Under the pieces are notes generated by a model. It was not told where the DNA came from and ran no database searches. It was given only the letters and a program-made list of their open reading frames with translations. The position numbers and the translations under genes are program-made. 46,313 nucleotides of DNA, from contig NZ_SULI01000015.1 of assembly GCF_005518135.1 (NCBI RefSeq), forward strand, positions 1 to 46,313, read 5' to 3'. The stretch is from Shimia litoralis. GTDB taxonomy: Bacteria; Pseudomonadota; Alphaproteobacteria; Rhodobacterales; Rhodobacteraceae. Positions 43,550-46,313 of this stretch are shown here, piece after piece. Position 1 is the stretch's first letter, and each line of letters opens with the position of its first letter.

Positions 43550-46009
43550 ATGGCACGGACACTTCCTCAACACGCTCAAACAGTGATCATTGGTGGCGGC
43601 TCTATCGGATGTAATACGGCGTATCATTTGACCAAATTGGGAATGAAAGACGTCGTGGTGCTCGAGCGTGATCAATTGACCAGTGGCACGACATGGCATG
43701 CCGCAGGGCTGGTTGTCGCGGGTTTGCTCAAATCAGAGGCCGAGTGCGAGATTTATACACATGGCCGCGATCTCTATGCCAATCTGGAGCAGGAAACCGG
43801 CCTGCCGACCGGGTTTCGGGATGTGGGCTATTTGCAGATCGCCAGTAACCCAGAACGCGTTCATGAAATGCGCCGCTTGGCGCCGTTTATGCGCCGCAAA
43901 GGGATCAATATCCACGAGGTCTCTCCGCAAGAGGCCGCAGAGCTGTTTCCCATTGGTGACCTGTCTGATGTCCATGCGGGGTTTTACATTCCTGAAGATG
44001 GGCGCGTGAACCCAGTTGATGTGACGATGTCCTTGGCAAAAGGCGCGCGTATGGGCGGCGCCCAGATTTTTGAAGGTGTGATCGTTGCGGAAATCTTGGC
44101 CAAGAATGGAACCGCGACAGGCGTGAAAACTGCGGACGGGCAGACAATCACCGCCGAGAACGTGGTGATCTGTGGGGGCATGTGGTCGCGTCAATTGGGG
44201 GCAAAGGCCGGGATAAACCTGCCCCTGCAAGCCGCCGAGCACTATTATCTGATCACCGAAAATGTGCCGGGTCTAAGCCGTGATCTGCCTGTTCTCGAAG
44301 ACCCGTCGACCTATACTTACTACCGCGAAGAGGTAGGGGGGCTGATGCTTGGTCTGTTCGAACCGGGTGCCGCTCCTTGGAAGCTTGATGGCATTCCCGA
44401 GGATTTTTCGTTCGGTGAAATTGATCCGGATTGGGATCGCGTGACACCGCATCTTGAAAAGGCCTATTCTCGGGTTCCGTCGACCTTGGATATTGGCGTA
44501 CGCAAACTGTTTTGCGGTCCCGAAAGCTTTACGCCGGATTTGGCACCTCTGGTCGGGGAGACACCAGAATTGCGCAATTGTTTTGTCGCGTGTGGTATGA
44601 ATTCACTGGGCATTTTGAATGGCGCGGGCACCGGGAAGGTGCTGGCGCACTGGATTGTCGATGGCATCCCCCCCGTTGATGTGACGGGTATCAACGTAAA
44701 CCGGTTTACACGTCACGAAGCGACTCGCGCATTCCGCCGGGACCGTGGCCCCGAGCTGTTGGGGAAAATGTTTGGTCAGCACTATCATAACGAAGGCTAT
44801 GAAACTGCGCGCGATCTTAAACGGTCGGTCTTGCATGACCGACTGGCTGCGAGTGGCGCATTTTTTGTCGATGGTCATGGATGGGAAATGCCGGACTGGT
44901 TCGCACCGACGCCAGACCAAGCCAAAATCGAGAACTATAGCTGGCATCGCCAGAATTGGTTCGATTGGCATGCCGAGGAACACCGTGCCGCGCGTGAAGA
45001 TGTGATCATTATGGATATGTCCACGATGTCCAAATTCAATGTCGAAGGGCCAAGCGCGTTGGCATTGATGAGCCGATTGTCGTGTAACGACGTGGACGTC
45101 GCCGTTGGGCGTCTGGTATACACGGCATGGGTCAATGAACAGGGTGGCTTTGAGGCCGATCTGACCGTGACACGCCTGGCGCAAGACAAGTTTATGGTGG
45201 TGGTTGGTGAAAACAGCCATGGTCATACATTGATGCACATGAAGCGCCATATCCAAGATGGAGAGGTGGTCGTCATCACCGATCTGACACCTGCGATCAC
45301 GCAAATTAACATCCATGGCCCCAAGGCGCGCCATCTGATGGAAAAAGTGTCCAGCGCTGATCTGTCGAATGCGGCATTCCCGTTTATGACATGGCAGGAC
45401 ATTGATGTCGGGTATTGGGTCATCAAAGCCTTTCGCGTCACGTTTGTGGGCGAACTGGGCTGGGAGCTACAGGTGCCGTCTTACGCCGCAGTGCAAGTTT
45501 ATGATTTGCTCAAGGAGGCAGGAAAAGAGTTCGGGCTTCGTGATGCGGGGATGCAAACCTTGAACAGTCTACGCCTCGAAAAGGCCTATCGGGATTTTGG
45601 GCTGGACGTCGATAACACCGACAATCCGATTGAAGCTGGGTTGGGTTTTGCGGTCAAATTGGACAAATCTGGCGGCTTCATTGGCCGAGATGCGCTGGCT
45701 GCGATCAAAGGCAAGGGCGTGCCATCGACCCGTATGCTGCAGTTTTTGCTGAAAGACCCCGAGCCGCTGCTGTATGGCAACGAATTGATCTATCTGAACG
45801 GCCAAGAGGTCGGCTATCTGCAGATCGGAGGGTATGGCCACTCGCTTGGCGGGGCAGTGGGAATCGGCTTTGTCGAATTGGGTGAACCCCTCACGAGCAC
45901 AATCGTTCACGACGGGGGGTGGCAGATTGATGTGGCGGGCACACGTATTGATGCAGTTGCATCTTTGCGGCCGTTGTTTGACCCAACGATGGACAAGATC
46001 AAATCCTAG
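43550..46009 (+). CDS. FAD-dependent dimethylglycine/sarcosine dehydrogenase-like protein with GcvT domain
   Basis: This 819-aa protein combines an N-terminal DAO-type FAD oxidoreductase with a C-terminal GcvT-like folate-binding aminomethyltransferase half. The FAD part has GGGSIG at 15-20 and TSGTTWHAAGLV with H50, the position of covalent FAD attachment in relatives, then an FAO_M linker near 375-430. The GcvT half spans ~435-810, with MDMSTMSKFNVEGPSAL, GELGWELQVPS and GLRDAGMQTLNSLRLEK. Relatives demethylate dimethylglycine or sarcosine, passing C1 units to tetrahydrofolate, in glycine betaine breakdown. The exact substrate cannot be assigned. AAGGAG precedes the ATG. A palindromic operator and a mini-ORF sit in its leader. 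Confidence 0.92.
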   Translation: MARTLPQHAQTVIIGGGSIGCNTAYHLTKLGMKDVVVLERDQLTSGTTWHAAGLVVAGLLKSEAECEIYTHGRDLYANLEQETGLPTGFRDVGYLQIASNPERVHEMRRLAPFMRRKGINIHEVSPQEAAELFPIGDLSDVHAGFYIPEDGRVNPVDVTMSLAKGARMGGAQIFEGVIVAEILAKNGTATGVKTADGQTITAENVVICGGMWSRQLGAKAGINLPLQAAEHYYLITENVPGLSRDLPVLEDPSTYTYYREEVGGLMLGLFEPGAAPWKLDGIPEDFSFGEIDPDWDRVTPHLEKAYSRVPSTLDIGVRKLFCGPESFTPDLAPLVGETPELRNCFVACGMNSLGILNGAGTGKVLAHWIVDGIPPVDVTGINVNRFTRHEATRAFRRDRGPELLGKMFGQHYHNEGYETARDLKRSVLHDRLAASGAFFVDGHGWEMPDWFAPTPDQAKIENYSWHRQNWFDWHAEEHRAAREDVIIMDMSTMSKFNVEGPSALALMSRLSCNDVDVAVGRLVYTAWVNEQGGFEADLTVTRLAQDKFMVVVGENSHGHTLMHMKRHIQDGEVVVITDLTPAITQINIHGPKARHLMEKVSSADLSNAAFPFMTWQDIDVGYWVIKAFRVTFVGELGWELQVPSYAAVQVYDLLKEAGKEFGLRDAGMQTLNSLRLEKAYRDFGLDVDNTDNPIEAGLGFAVKLDKSGGFIGRDALAAIKGKGVPSTRMLQFLLKDPEPLLYGNELIYLNGQEVGYLQIGGYGHSLGGAVGIGFVELGEPLTSTIVHDGGWQIDVAGTRIDAVASLRPLFDPTMDKIKS

Positions 46010-46202
46010 CTAGGGCTTGTAGTATGACAGTATTCTGCGCGCGCTGATCGGCCTTTGGTCCTTGGTCAGTGACGCGCGTGCCAGAGTATTGATGGTAGTC
46101 ACCAAACGGGACCGCTTTAGGCGTGTCTTGATTAAAAGAGGTGGGTAACCCGCCTTGAGATCTGGCGTTTTCTCTGAAAAATCAACGATGTGTGGATTTT
46201 TG

Positions 46203-46277
46203 TGGCAGCCCGTAGGGGAATCGAACCCCTCTTTCCAGGTTGAAAACCTGGCGTCCTAACCGATAGACGAACGGGCC
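46203..46277 (-). tRNA. tRNA-Glu (anticodon TTC)
   Basis: The minus strand folds into a complete 75-nt tRNA with encoded CCA. The acceptor stem is GGCCCGT / ACGGGCT with a terminal G-U pair. The D arm contains CGGTTAGGA. The anticodon stem is CCAGG / CCTGG with loop TTTTCAA (anticodon TTC), and the T arm carries GGTTCGATTCC. Reading direction is right to left. The interval 46010-46202 between the dehydrogenase stop and this gene shows nothing else. Confidence 0.97.
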
Positions 46278-46313
46278 ACACAAACATTAGGGCCAATTGG
46301 TCCTTTTGCTCTT

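Overview
The window is a chromosomal segment of an alphaproteobacterium, most likely a marine Rhodobacterales (Roseobacter-group) member. The basis is the style of the S10/spc ribosomal proteins, an Mrp antiporter with fused A and B subunits, and a dimethylglycine/sarcosine dehydrogenase-type FAD-GcvT protein. This rests on recognising protein families, not on a database search. No insertion sequence, phage, CRISPR array or integrase is visible.

Left part (1-14.4 kb): a two-gene minus-strand unit (PEP mutase-family enzyme, tyrosine phosphatase) is followed by the S10 and spc ribosomal protein genes on the plus strand. The ribosomal cluster is in pieces. After rplW there is a strong terminator, a small membrane-protein gene and about 400 bp of leader before rplB. 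After rplP there is another terminator and four non-ribosomal genes (SnoaL-like, GNAT, 2OG-oxygenase-like, unknown) before rpmC. The cluster ends with a terminator after rpmD, so rplO, secY and the alpha-operon genes are not here. New promoter or leader regions precede rpsJ, rplB and rpmC.

Middle (14.4-32.7 kb): everything is on the minus strand. In transcription order it holds a Crp/Fnr-type regulator, an octaheme cytochrome with HEAT/TPR-like repeats, a LysM-FecR-Ig-like exported protein, a 1624-residue exported protein with about 15 PKD domains, a membrane class III adenylate/guanylate cyclase, and the Mrp (Pha-type) antiporter operon AB-C-D-E-F-G. The FecR-PKD-cyclase trio is tightly packed, with a 22-bp gap and then a 1-nt overlap. 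It looks like an envelope sensing module feeding a cyclic nucleotide cyclase, and the nearby Crp-family regulator is a possible receiver. This trio is my best candidate for an undescribed system.

Right part (32.9-46.3 kb): the plus strand carries a periplasmic CxAxR sulfatase, an exported HAD phosphatase, and a MoxR/Bat cluster (MoxR, DUF58, DUF4381, VWA BatA, fused BatB-BatC, BatD). A trmO gene split by a one-base frameshift in a G run follows, then an ABC membrane domain lacking its ATPase. A FAD/GcvT dehydrogenase lies behind two perfect palindromes and a 7-codon mini-ORF. A tRNA-Glu(TTC) on the minus strand closes the window.
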